Positions 1 through 6,770 of a DNA stretch of 8,954 nucleotides are shown here, piece after piece. This DNA is from CBDDRG01 sp051306415. Its GTDB lineage: Bacteria; Pseudomonadota; Gammaproteobacteria; Pseudomonadales; Porticoccaceae. The translations under genes were made by a program, and so were the position numbers. The stretch lies in contig JBPPNE010000010.1 in the NCBI GenBank assembly GCA_051306415.1, forward strand, positions 1 to 8,954, in the 5' to 3' direction. Below the pieces are notes generated by a model, which was not told the origin of the DNA, did no database searches, and saw nothing but the letters and a program-made list of their open reading frames with translations. Positions within the stretch are counted from its first letter, which is position 1; every line of letters starts with the position of its first letter.

Positions 1-274
1 GGCTCTCCAGGGCCAGGCACGCCGACATGATCTCGCGGAACAGGCGAGCAATCTCCTCGCTGTCGAGCGGGCCGGGATTAGCCTCCATCACCCGGCGCAG
101 CACCTGGGCTTCCCGTTCCGGACGGTAGTAAACCGCATCGCCGCTCTGACGTTTAGCCTCTGCAACGGCCTGGGCACAGGAGGCGCGCGCACTGATCAGC
201 TGCAGGAGCTGGCTGTCGATGGCGTCGATCTGCTGGCGGAGCGACACGAGCGGGGTCTTATCGGTGTCAGCCAC
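1..274 (-). CDS. pheA: Chorismate mutase / prephenate dehydratase (P-protein), N-terminal part, cut by the window edge
   Basis: The visible 91 residues form an AroQ-type (all-helical) chorismate mutase domain, which converts chorismate to prephenate. In the full P-protein this is followed by prephenate dehydratase and ACT domains, giving phenylpyruvate under phenylalanine feedback; those parts lie outside the window. Seen here: LRQQIDAID near residues 12-20, the SAR motif (R30), K41 in the AEAKR segment, and RPERE at 51-55, matching the Arg/Lys pocket of the family. The start is GTG at 272-274, supported by a GGAGG located inside the end of gyrA with 8 bases of spacing. The gene begins 3 bases after the gyrA stop, so co-transcription and translational coupling with gyrA are likely. 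In Pseudomonas serC normally sits between these two genes; it is absent here. The assignment as pheA rather than a stand-alone mutase rests on the gyrA context and the Pseudomonas-like RPERE sequence. Confidence 0.9.
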   Translation of the reverse strand, partial: MADTDKTPLVSLRQQIDAIDSQLLQLISARASCAQAVAEAKRQSGDAVYYRPEREAQVLRRVMEANPGPLDSEEIARLFREIMSACLALES

Positions 275-277
275 GGC

Positions 278-2833
278 TTAGCCCTCCGCCTCTTTATCCT
301 CGCCATCCTCATCTTCGATGCGCGCAACACCCACCAGGGTTTCCTGATCCTTGACGCGGATCAAGCGCACACCCTGGGTGTTGCGTCCAACCAACGGGAT
401 TTCCGCTACCCGGGTGCGCACTAGCGTGCCCTGATCCGAGATCAGCATGATTTCGTCGCTGTCGTCAACCTGAACGGCGCCCACCAGCGGGCCATTGCGA
501 ATAGAGGTCTGAATAGCAATCACGCCCTGACCGCCGCGACCATAGACCGGAAATTCGGCGAGACCCGTACGCTTGCCATAACCCTGACCGCACAGCGCGA
601 GAATGCTGTGCTCCTCCGCGGGAATGATCAGCGCGATAATACGTTCGCCAGGCGGAACCCGCATACCGCGAACACCGCGCGCCGTGCGCCCCATATCGCG
701 GACATCGGTTTCGGGAAAGCGAATCGCCTTGCCGTTACTGCAAAACAGCATGACATCGCACTGGCCGTCGGTCAGCGCGGTGCCGACCAAGCAATCGCCC
801 TCGTCCAGATCCAGCGCCCGCAAGCCCACCGAGCGAGGGCGGGAAAACGCGGTCAGTTCGGTTTTTTTCACGGTACCGTTGGCGGTGGCCATGAAGATGA
901 ATTGGTCCGCGCGATAATCGCGCACCGGTAGAATCGACGTCACCCGCTCGCCCGCCTCCAGCGGCAGCAGATTGACCAGGGGTCGGCCACGGGCACCACG
1001 ACTCGCCAGCGGAATCTGGTAAACCTTGAGCCAGTAAACCTTGCCGGCGCTGGTGAAGCAGAGAATGGTGTCGTGAGTGCTGGCAATGAGGAGATGTTCA
1101 ATGAAATCCTCCTCCTTGACCGCAGTCGCGGATTTACCCGTGCCACCACGACGCTGGGCCTGGTAGTCATCCAGCGACTGGGTCTTGGCATAGCCACCGT
1201 GGGATATGGTCACCACGCGGTTTTCCTGCGGGATCAGATCCTCGGCGCTGAGATCGTGGCTGGACTCACAGATTTCCGTGCGGCGGTCGTCACCAAATTC
1301 CTCACGGATAGCGACGAGCTCCTCAAGAATCACCGTCATCAACCGCTCGTCGTTGGCGAGAATATCCAAGTATTCACCGATTTCGGCGAGTTTTTCCTGA
1401 TATTCATCCAGCAGTTTGTCGTGCTCCATGCCAGTGAGGCGGTGCAGCCGCAAATCGAGGATCGCCTGCGCCTGGGCGAGCGACAACCGATACTGGCCCT
1501 GGTGCAGGCCGAATTCGGAACCGAGATCCTCCGGGCGGCAGGCGCCGCTGTCGGCGCGGTCGAGAAACTGCGTGACCGCGGTTGGATCCCAGCGCTCGGC
1601 GAGCAGGCGCTCGCGGGCATCGGCGGGAGTGGGCGACGATTTGATAAGCTCAATCACCCGATCAATGGCGGCGATGGCGACCGCCAGGCCCTCAAGAATG
1701 TGGCCGCGTTCACGGGCCTTGCGCAACAGGAACACGGTGCGCCGGGTCACCACCTCGCGGCGATGACGGATGAACGCATCGAGCAACTGCTTCAGATTGA
1801 GGGTCTTCGGCTGGCCATCGACCAGCGCGACGATATTGATACCGAACACGTTTTCAAGCTGGGTCTGGGCAAACAGGTTATTGAGCACCACCTCACCCAT
1901 TTCACCGCGCTTGATTTCGATGACGACGCGCAAGCCGTCTTTGTCGGATTCGTCCCGCAGCTCGGAAATGCCCTCGAGGTGCTTTTCCTTGACCAGTTCA
2001 GCGATGCGCTCGATCAACCGAGCCTTGTTCAGCTGGTAGGGAATCTCGGTGATGATGATGGTTTCGCGCTGGGTTTTTTTGTCTACCTCGACGACCGCGC
2101 GGCCACGAATGCGGATGCGGCCGCGGCCGGTGCGGTACGCCTCAACGATGCCGGCGCGACCGTTGATGATCGCGGCGGTGGGGAAATCCGGCCCCGGAAT
2201 GTAGGCCATCAACTCATCGATGCTGATGTCTGGATTTTCGATCAGCGCCAGGCAGCCGCCGATAACTTCGCGCAAATTGTGGGGCGGAATGTTGGTGGCC
2301 ATGCCGACCGCGATACCGGACGAACCATTGATGAGCAGGTTCGGCACCCGCGTCGGCATGACCGCCGGGATCATCTCGGTGCCGTCGTAGTTGGGCACAA
2401 AATCGACCGTTTCCTTGTCGAGATCGGCCAATAGGGCGTGGGCAATCTTGGCCATGCGGATTTCGGTGTAGCGCATTGCCGCCGCGGCGTCGCCATCGAC
2501 CGAGCCGAAGTTGCCCTGGCCATCCACCAGCATATAGCGCAGTGAGAAGGTCTGCGCCATCCGCACGATGGTGTCGTACACCGCCGAATCGCCGTGGGGG
2601 TGGTATTTACCAATGACGTCGCCGACGATGCGGGCGGATTTCTTGTAGGGCCGGTTCCAGTCGTTGTTGAGCTCGCTCATCGCAAACAGCACGCGGCGGT
2701 GGACCGGCTTGAGACCGTCGCGCACGTCCGGCAGCGCGCGCCCGACGATCACGCTCATGGCGTAATCCAGATAGGATTTACGCAGCTCGTCTTCAATGTT
2801 GACCGGCAGGATCTCTCGCGCTAATTCGCCCAT
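278..2833 (-). CDS. gyrA: DNA gyrase subunit A
   Basis: This is the breakage-reunion subunit of DNA gyrase (A2B2), which introduces negative supercoils with ATP hydrolysed by GyrB. The protein is 851 residues, against 875 in E. coli, and aligns without gaps through the N-terminal region. The active-site tyrosine is Y122 in AMRYTEIR. The quinolone-determining region reads HPHGDSAVYD at 78-87, with S83 and D87 as in susceptible E. coli. Residues to about 520 form the winged-helix, tower and coiled-coil domain; from about 530 a six-bladed beta-pinwheel wraps DNA. The GyrA-box at 560-566 is QRRGGTG, with Thr565 where E. coli has Lys. The C-terminus ends in an acidic tail (EDEDGEDKEAEG), as in enterobacterial GyrA, where the tail modulates wrapping. 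The ATG matches the family start, but no good Shine-Dalgarno precedes it. pheA follows after 3 bases. Identity is certain. Confidence 0.99.
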   Translation of the reverse strand: MGELAREILPVNIEDELRKSYLDYAMSVIVGRALPDVRDGLKPVHRRVLFAMSELNNDWNRPYKKSARIVGDVIGKYHPHGDSAVYDTIVRMAQTFSLRYMLVDGQGNFGSVDGDAAAAMRYTEIRMAKIAHALLADLDKETVDFVPNYDGTEMIPAVMPTRVPNLLINGSSGIAVGMATNIPPHNLREVIGGCLALIENPDISIDELMAYIPGPDFPTAAIINGRAGIVEAYRTGRGRIRIRGRAVVEVDKKTQRETIIITEIPYQLNKARLIERIAELVKEKHLEGISELRDESDKDGLRVVIEIKRGEMGEVVLNNLFAQTQLENVFGINIVALVDGQPKTLNLKQLLDAFIRHRREVVTRRTVFLLRKARERGHILEGLAVAIAAIDRVIELIKSSPTPADARERLLAERWDPTAVTQFLDRADSGACRPEDLGSEFGLHQGQYRLSLAQAQAILDLRLHRLTGMEHDKLLDEYQEKLAEIGEYLDILANDERLMTVILEELVAIREEFGDDRRTEICESSHDLSAEDLIPQENRVVTISHGGYAKTQSLDDYQAQRRGGTGKSATAVKEEDFIEHLLIASTHDTILCFTSAGKVYWLKVYQIPLASRGARGRPLVNLLPLEAGERVTSILPVRDYRADQFIFMATANGTVKKTELTAFSRPRSVGLRALDLDEGDCLVGTALTDGQCDVMLFCSNGKAIRFPETDVRDMGRTARGVRGMRVPPGERIIALIIPAEEHSILALCGQGYGKRTGLAEFPVYGRGGQGVIAIQTSIRNGPLVGAVQVDDSDEIMLISDQGTLVRTRVAEIPLVGRNTQGVRLIRVKDQETLVGVARIEDEDGEDKEAEG
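283..287 (-). promoter_or_regulatory. Ribosome binding site of pheA
   Basis: GGAGG on the minus strand lies within the last codons of gyrA, 8 bases before the GTG of pheA. It decides that start and implies coupled translation across the gyrA-pheA junction. Confidence 0.7.
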
Positions 2834-2852
2834 GATGCGGCTTTGGTTCCCG

Positions 2853-2858
2853 ATTATA
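2853..2858 (-). promoter_or_regulatory. Candidate -10 element for gyrA (proximal)
   Basis: A perfect TATAAT hexamer on the minus strand lies 19 bases before the gyrA ATG. No convincing -35 hexamer is found at 16-18 bases, and the leader would be only about 13 bases, so this is a weak promoter call despite the consensus -10. Confidence 0.3.
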
Positions 2859-2925
2859 TCTATGGTTGCGCAAAGCCTGGGCCTGCGGGCGACAGCCTGT
2901 GCGGAGGGTCTGATATGAGTGCAGA

Positions 2926-2934
2926 ATCATACCA
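2926..2934 (-). promoter_or_regulatory. Candidate extended -10 promoter for gyrA (distal)
   Basis: The minus strand reads TGGTATGAT, an extended -10 (TGn plus a near-consensus hexamer), which can work without a good -35. It would give a gyrA leader of roughly 85 bases. It is one of two candidates in the divergent region; sequence alone does not separate them. Confidence 0.35.
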
Positions 2935-2957
2935 TATATCGCGCCAAACCCGCCCCC

Positions 2958-2974
2958 GCGGCATTTGCTGCCGC
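2958..2974. repeat. Short inverted repeat in the divergent gyrA/mtaD intergenic region
   Basis: GCGGCA and TGCCGC form 6-base perfect arms around a 5-base loop. It overlaps the poor -35 region proposed for mtaD and lies upstream of both gyrA promoter candidates. It could be an operator or simply GC-rich sequence; there is no T-run, so it is not a terminator. Confidence 0.25.
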
Positions 2975-2995
2975 CGCCGCCAATTCCGTTATACT
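2965..2995 (+). promoter_or_regulatory. Candidate promoter of the mtaD-ubiG-mupP-yciK operon
   Basis: A -10-like TATACT at 2990-2995 is preceded by TTGCTG at 2965-2970, with a long 19-base spacer. Initiation near 3002 would leave a leader of about 15 bases containing the mtaD ribosome binding site. The -10 is good and the -35 is poor. Confidence 0.4.
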
Positions 2996-3005
2996 CCGGC
3001 CAGAC

Positions 3006-3010
3006 GAGGA
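3006..3010 (+). promoter_or_regulatory. Ribosome binding site of mtaD
   Basis: GAGGA lies 6 bases before the ATG at 3017. It selects this start over the in-frame upstream TTG at 2843, which would add 58 residues of low-complexity, non-family sequence across the promoter region. Confidence 0.75.
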
Positions 3011-3016
3011 CAAATC

Positions 3017-4348
3017 ATGGCCAAACAATCCGCCGAACTGCTGCTGAGCGCGCGCTGGATACTGCCCATGATTCCCGAAAATGCGGTCTACATGGATTGT
3101 GCTGTCGTCATCGATAGCGGGCGCATCATCGCGCTGTTGCCCCGCCACGAGGCGGCAGACCGTTTCGCTCCCCGGCAGCGCTTTGACCTCGGCGATTCGG
3201 TGCTGATGCCAGGCCTGATCAACGCCCACGGCCACGCCGCGATGAGCTTGCTGCGCGGCTACGCCGACGATCTGCCGCTGCACACCTGGCTAAACCACAA
3301 AATCTGGCCCGCCGAAGAACGCTGGGTTGGCGCCGATTTCGTGCGCGATGGCAGCGAGCTCGCGATCGCCGAAATGTTACTGGGTGGCACCACCTGCTTC
3401 GCCGATATGTATTTCTTTCCCGATCAGGTCGCCGCCGCCGCGCAAGCTGCGGGCATGCGTTGCCAGCTGGCATTTCCGGTGTTCGAATTCCCCACCGCCT
3501 GGGCGCGAACCGCCGACGAGTACATTCACAAAGGGCTCGCGTTGCGCGACGCCAGCCGCGACTGCGATCTGCTCAGCGTCGCCTTTGGACCCCACGCACC
3601 CTATACGGTGAGCGACCAGACCTTCGAGAAAATCGTCGTCCTTGCCGGGGAGATCGACTGCCCCATCCACCTTCATCTCCACGAGACCGCCGAGGAGGTC
3701 GCAACGGCGCTGACGCAGACGGGCGTCCGCCCCATCGCCCGCCTGCGCGCCCTTGGCGTACTCTCCCCCACCACTCAGTGCGTGCACATGACCCAGGTCA
3801 GCGGGAGCGACATCAGCCTGCTGGTGGAGACCGGCGCCCATGTCATCCACTGCCCCCAATCCAATCTCAAACTCGCCAGCGGTTTCTGCCCGGTCAAGCA
3901 ACTGCACGACGCGGGAATCAATGTCGCACTCGGTACCGATGGTGCCGCCAGCAACAACAGTCTGGATCTGTTCGATGAAATGAAAACGGCCGCCCTGCTG
4001 GCCAAAGCGGTATCCGGCGACCCGACCGCGCTGAGCGTCCACGACGCCCTGCGGATGGCGACTATCAATGGCGCTCGCGCGCTCGGCCTGGAGGCAACTA
4101 TCGGCAGTATCGAAGTCGGCAAGGCCGCCGACCTGATTGCGGTCAATTTCGCGGAAATTCCATCCCAGCCGCTGTACAATCTGGCTTCGCAACTGGTTTA
4201 CGCCGGCAGTGGTCGCCGTGTCAGCCACGCCTGGATCCGCGGCAGAGCCGTAGTCAGCAACTATCAGCTGCAAACCCTGAGCGAACCCCGCCTACTTGCC
4301 AGCGCACAGACATGGCGACAGCGCATCGCCGGAAGCCCACCATCGTGA
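3017..4348 (+). CDS. mtaD: 5'-methylthioadenosine / S-adenosylhomocysteine deaminase (TRZ/ATZ amidohydrolase family)
   Basis: This 443-residue cytosolic, metal-dependent amidohydrolase is predicted to deaminate 5'-methylthioadenosine (to 5'-methylthioinosine) and probably S-adenosylhomocysteine, salvaging by-products of polyamine, homoserine-lactone and methylation reactions. Motifs seen: the HxH metal pair at H71/H73 (NAHGHAAMSLLRG), GPHAPYT with H193, HLHLHETAEE with H220 as metal ligand and E223 as the catalytic acid/base, H257 in CVHMTQ, and the metal aspartate D308 in GTDGAASNNSLDLF. Length matches the Pseudomonas orthologue (about 444). The start is chosen by the GAGGA at 3006-3010. It heads an operon, with ubiG beginning 10 bases after its stop. 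In Pseudomonas mtnA, acting later in the same salvage route, sits beside mtaD; here it is absent. Substrate preference within this family (MTA, SAH, guanine, triazines) is not fixed by sequence alone, but the synteny favours MtaD. Confidence 0.92.
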   Translation: MAKQSAELLLSARWILPMIPENAVYMDCAVVIDSGRIIALLPRHEAADRFAPRQRFDLGDSVLMPGLINAHGHAAMSLLRGYADDLPLHTWLNHKIWPAEERWVGADFVRDGSELAIAEMLLGGTTCFADMYFFPDQVAAAAQAAGMRCQLAFPVFEFPTAWARTADEYIHKGLALRDASRDCDLLSVAFGPHAPYTVSDQTFEKIVVLAGEIDCPIHLHLHETAEEVATALTQTGVRPIARLRALGVLSPTTQCVHMTQVSGSDISLLVETGAHVIHCPQSNLKLASGFCPVKQLHDAGINVALGTDGAASNNSLDLFDEMKTAALLAKAVSGDPTALSVHDALRMATINGARALGLEATIGSIEVGKAADLIAVNFAEIPSQPLYNLASQLVYAGSGRRVSHAWIRGRAVVSNYQLQTLSEPRLLASAQTWRQRIAGSPPS

Positions 4349-4358
4349 CGCCAGCCCC

Positions 4359-5114
4359 ATGACCCTTGCCAACAATTCCGATCATCACCTCAATCATGGC
4401 GGCAACGTCGATGCCGCCGAGATCGCCAAATTCGAGGCCCTCGCCAGCCGTTGGTGGGATCCCGAGAGCGAATTCAAACCCCTTCACCAGATCAACCCAC
4501 TGCGCGCCAACTGGATCGACCTGCACTCTCCGGTGGCGGAACAGCGTTTGCTTGACGTCGGCTGTGGCGGTGGCATCCTCGCCGAGGCAATGGCGCAGCG
4601 CGGCGCCCAGGTCACCGGCATCGACATGGGCGAAGCCCCGCTGGCGGTAGCCCGCTTGCACGGCCTCGAATGCGGGGTCACGGTGGACTATCAGCGAATG
4701 ACCGCCGAGCAACTGGCGAGCGAGCGCCCCGGCCAGTTCGATGTGGTGACCTGCCTCGAAATGCTCGAACACGTGCCCGATCCCGCCTCGGTAGTAGCCG
4801 CCTGTGCACAGCTCACCAAACCCGGCGGGCACCTGTATTTTTCCACCATCAACCGCAACCCCAAGGCCTTCCTGTTCGCTATTGTCGGCGCCGAGTATCT
4901 GCTCAAGCTGCTACCCAAGGGCACTCATGATTACGCCAAGTTCATCCGCCCTGCCGAGCTGGCCAGCTGGCTGCGGGACGCCGGCCTCAGCCTCGATCAC
5001 ATCACCGGGATGACCTACAACCCGATCACGCAAAGCTACCGCCTGCACCCCAGCGATGTCGGCGTAAACTACCTGATTCACGCCCACAAGCCCGCCCAGG
5101 AAGGAGCGGCATGA
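4359..5114 (+). CDS. ubiG: Ubiquinone biosynthesis O-methyltransferase (UbiG)
   Basis: This SAM-dependent enzyme carries out both O-methylations of ubiquinone synthesis (the early catechol step and demethylubiquinol to ubiquinol), at the inner face of the cytoplasmic membrane. The protein has 251 residues (E. coli 240). The class I methyltransferase motif LLDVGCGGGILAEAM spans 64-78, with an acidic motif II residue at GID (D89). FDVVTCLEMLEHVPDP at 127-142 is the post-motif, and STINRNPKAFLFAIVGAEYL around 162-181, followed by LPKGTHDYAKFI, is the UbiG signature including the lipid-contacting insertion. The ATG at 4359 is preferred because family similarity begins about 16 residues in. An in-frame TTG at 4296 lies inside mtaD. 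No good Shine-Dalgarno precedes the ATG, so translation may depend on coupling with mtaD, which ends 10 bases earlier. The stop overlaps the mupP start (ATGA). Confidence 0.96.
   Translation: MTLANNSDHHLNHGGNVDAAEIAKFEALASRWWDPESEFKPLHQINPLRANWIDLHSPVAEQRLLDVGCGGGILAEAMAQRGAQVTGIDMGEAPLAVARLHGLECGVTVDYQRMTAEQLASERPGQFDVVTCLEMLEHVPDPASVVAACAQLTKPGGHLYFSTINRNPKAFLFAIVGAEYLLKLLPKGTHDYAKFIRPAELASWLRDAGLSLDHITGMTYNPITQSYRLHPSDVGVNYLIHAHKPAQEGAA
5101..5106 (+). promoter_or_regulatory. Ribosome binding site of mupP
   Basis: AAGGAG lies inside the end of ubiG, 4 bases before the mupP ATG that overlaps the ubiG stop. It supports the 5111 start and coupled translation. Confidence 0.7.
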
Positions 5115-5773
5115 CGGCTTCCCGCTACCGCGGCGTGTTGTTCGACCTCGACGGCACCCTGATCGATACCGCGCCCGATTTCGCCGCCTGTTTAAATCTG
5201 CTGCTCGCCACCGAAAACCGTCCGCCCGTGGGCATCGCCGACATTCGCGAGCTGATTACCGATGGTTCCGCCGCGCTGATCTCCGTCGCCTTCGGCTACA
5301 CTGCCGACGATCCCCGCTTTGAGCCACTGCGGCAGCGCTTTCTGACGCTGTATCTGGCCAACTCGGCGGTGGCCAGCAAACCCTTTCCCGGTATCGAGCC
5401 GCTACTGCTGCAACTGGGTGATCGCGGTATCCCCTGGGGTATCGTCACCAACAAACCCGATCGGTACACCCGCGCACTGCTGCGCGATCTGCCACTGACG
5501 CCGCCCCCGGCGACAGTGATCTGCCCCGATCAGGTCACCCACACCAAGCCGCATCCCGAGCCGGTGTTGCTCGCCTGCCGGGAACTCGACCTCGCACCCG
5601 CGGACGTCATCTTCATCGGTGATCACCGCCGCGATATCGACGCCGGCCGCACCGCTGGCACCGCTACTGTCGCCGCCGCTTACGGCTATGTGGGCGACAC
5701 CGATCCACCCCGGCACTGGGGCGCTCACCATCTCATCAACGCCGTGGCCGAGCTGCATGCCCTGCTATTTTGA
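5111..5773 (+). CDS. mupP: N-acetylmuramic acid 6-phosphate phosphatase (HAD superfamily)
   Basis: This 220-residue HAD hydrolase is often labelled phosphoglycolate phosphatase (Gph). In the ubiG-linked Pseudomonas position it is MupP, which dephosphorylates MurNAc-6-phosphate in the peptidoglycan-recycling route that bypasses de novo UDP-MurNAc synthesis. All four HAD motifs are visible: DLDGT with nucleophile D12 and acid D14; T113 in IVTNKPDRYT; K146 in TKPHPEP; and the metal aspartates D171 and D175 in GDHRRDIDAGR. The helical cap lies at about 20-90. The start overlaps the ubiG stop by 4 bases and has a strong ribosome binding site. The next gene begins 42 bases downstream. The choice of MupP over Gph rests on synteny with Pseudomonas PA3172 and the GDHxRDI-type motif IV. 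The recycling partners (anmK, amgK, murU) are not in the window. HAD function is certain; the substrate is inferred. Confidence 0.88.
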   Translation: MTASRYRGVLFDLDGTLIDTAPDFAACLNLLLATENRPPVGIADIRELITDGSAALISVAFGYTADDPRFEPLRQRFLTLYLANSAVASKPFPGIEPLLLQLGDRGIPWGIVTNKPDRYTRALLRDLPLTPPPATVICPDQVTHTKPHPEPVLLACRELDLAPADVIFIGDHRRDIDAGRTAGTATVAAAYGYVGDTDPPRHWGAHHLINAVAELHALLF

Positions 5774-5800
5774 ATACGGTGTATCCGTCACGCCATCGCT

Positions 5801-5804
5801 GGAG
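5801..5804 (+). promoter_or_regulatory. Probable ribosome binding site of the yciK-like gene
   Basis: GGAG lies 11 bases before the TTG at 5816. Spacing is a little long, but there is no in-frame ATG or GTG between the upstream stop at 5771 and this TTG. Confidence 0.4.
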
Positions 5805-5815
5805 CCACCCATACC

Positions 5816-6583
5816 TTGAACAGCAGCCTGACAAGCATCGACCCGCGTCAATACCAGGCGCCCGCTGACCTGCTGCGCGGCAAGGTGATTCTAGTCACCG
5901 GTGCCGGTGACGGCATCGGCCGCTGCGCCGCACAAACCTTTGCCCGCCATGGCGCCACGGTGATTTTGGTCGGGCGCACGGTCGCCAACCTGGAGCAGGT
6001 TTACGATGCCATTGTCGCGGCAGGTGATCCACAACCGGCGATCTATCCCCTCGCCCTCGACAACGCAAACGAACAGGGTTACCAGCAACTGGCCGACGGC
6101 CTGGAAACCGAGTTCGGCCACCTCGACGGCCTGTTGCACAATGCCGGCGAACTCGGTCAGCGCACGTCCATTGCCAACTACAGCTTCGCCAGTTGGCAAA
6201 AAGTCATGCAGGTGAATGTCACCGCCGCCTTCCTGCTCACCAAAGCCCTGCTACCATTGCTGAAGGCGTCCACCGATGCATCGGTGGTATTCACCTCCTC
6301 CGGAGTGGGTCGAACCGGGCGGCCGTTTTGGGGCGCTTACGCGGTGTCGAAGTTTGCGATCGAAGGGTTGGCGCAGGTACTGGCGCACGAACTCGAGGGG
6401 GCCAGCAATGTCCGGGTGAACTGCCTCAACCCGGGCGCGACCCGCACCCGCATGCGGGCGACGGCCTACCCCGCCGAAGATCCGGCCACGATCAAAACCG
6501 CCGCCGAGATTATGCCGACCTATCTGTATCTGATGGGGCGCGACAGCTACACCCTGAGCGGGGCGTCTCTCGACGCGCAATGA
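5816..6583 (+). CDS. yciK: YciK-family short-chain dehydrogenase/reductase
   Basis: This is a 255-residue classical SDR with an NAD(P)-binding Rossmann fold; the substrate is unknown in E. coli and Pseudomonas. Seen: TGAGDGIG at 28-35 for the nucleotide, HNAG at 108-111, catalytic S162 (FTSSGVGR), Y175 and K179 in GAYAVSKF, and the YciK signatures VMQVNV, LNPGATRTRMRA and the IMPTYLYLMG segment. Overall it tracks E. coli YciK (start DLLxxxVILVTGASDGIGR, end TFDAQ) but stops right after DAQ, lacking the short E. coli tail. The start is TTG: no ATG or GTG is in frame after the previous stop, and the first downstream GTG (5884) would remove the N-terminal strand. The low-efficiency start suggests lower expression than upstream genes. 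It is the last gene of the operon, 42 bases after mupP, as in Pseudomonas (PA3173). No terminator with a T-run on the plus strand follows. Confidence 0.9.
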   Translation: MNSSLTSIDPRQYQAPADLLRGKVILVTGAGDGIGRCAAQTFARHGATVILVGRTVANLEQVYDAIVAAGDPQPAIYPLALDNANEQGYQQLADGLETEFGHLDGLLHNAGELGQRTSIANYSFASWQKVMQVNVTAAFLLTKALLPLLKASTDASVVFTSSGVGRTGRPFWGAYAVSKFAIEGLAQVLAHELEGASNVRVNCLNPGATRTRMRATAYPAEDPATIKTAAEIMPTYLYLMGRDSYTLSGASLDAQ

Positions 6584-6599
6584 CTTTGTCTGGTTAGAG

Positions 6600-6630
6600 G
6601 AGAGGCTCGTGAGCAGAGAGGCTCGTGAGC
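6600..6630 (+). repeat. Tandem direct repeat with 16-base period
   Basis: AGAGGCTCGTGAGC occurs at 6601-6614 and again at 6617-6630; the preceding G (6600 and 6616) also matches. The repeat begins 16 bases after the yciK-like stop. Each copy contains GCTC-GT-GAGC, a tiny 4-base inverted repeat. It may be a slippage duplication; no function is evident. Confidence 0.8.
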
Positions 6631-6710
6631 GGAGATTACCCAGCCTGCGATCGCAAAGTGATGCCCTATCCAGGCGAAGCCCCATCGGATCGCCAAACCA
6701 CATCGCTGTG

Positions 6711-6748
6711 AAAATAAAAGTCCTTGCGGGCTCACACCCGCAAGGACT
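6711..6748 (-). terminator. Rho-independent terminator of the PhoX-like gene
   Basis: The arms at 6719-6730 and 6737-6748 form a perfect 12-base-pair stem (AGTCCTTGCGGG with its complement) around a 6-base loop. Read on the minus strand the stem is followed by TTTTATTTT (6711-6719), a classic intrinsic terminator about 70 bases after the PhoX-like stop. On the plus strand there is no T-run after the stem, although the hairpin could still protect the 3' end of the yciK operon transcript. Confidence 0.9.
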
Positions 6749-6770
6749 GGCAACCAACTTCAAATCACGA

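Noticed and set aside
1073..2434. 453-codon open frame on the plus strand antisense to gyrA
   Set aside because: Its sequence is low in recognisable motifs and mirrors gyrA codon structure; GC-rich third positions commonly create long antisense frames. gyrA on the other strand is unambiguous.
2843..3016. N-terminal extension of MtaD from the upstream TTG
   Set aside because: The 58 extra residues do not belong to the family, cover the promoter region, and the ATG at 3017 has a good ribosome binding site.
3377..4273. 298-codon open frame on the minus strand antisense to mtaD
   Set aside because: It is a shadow of mtaD; no family is recognised and there is no ribosome binding site context.
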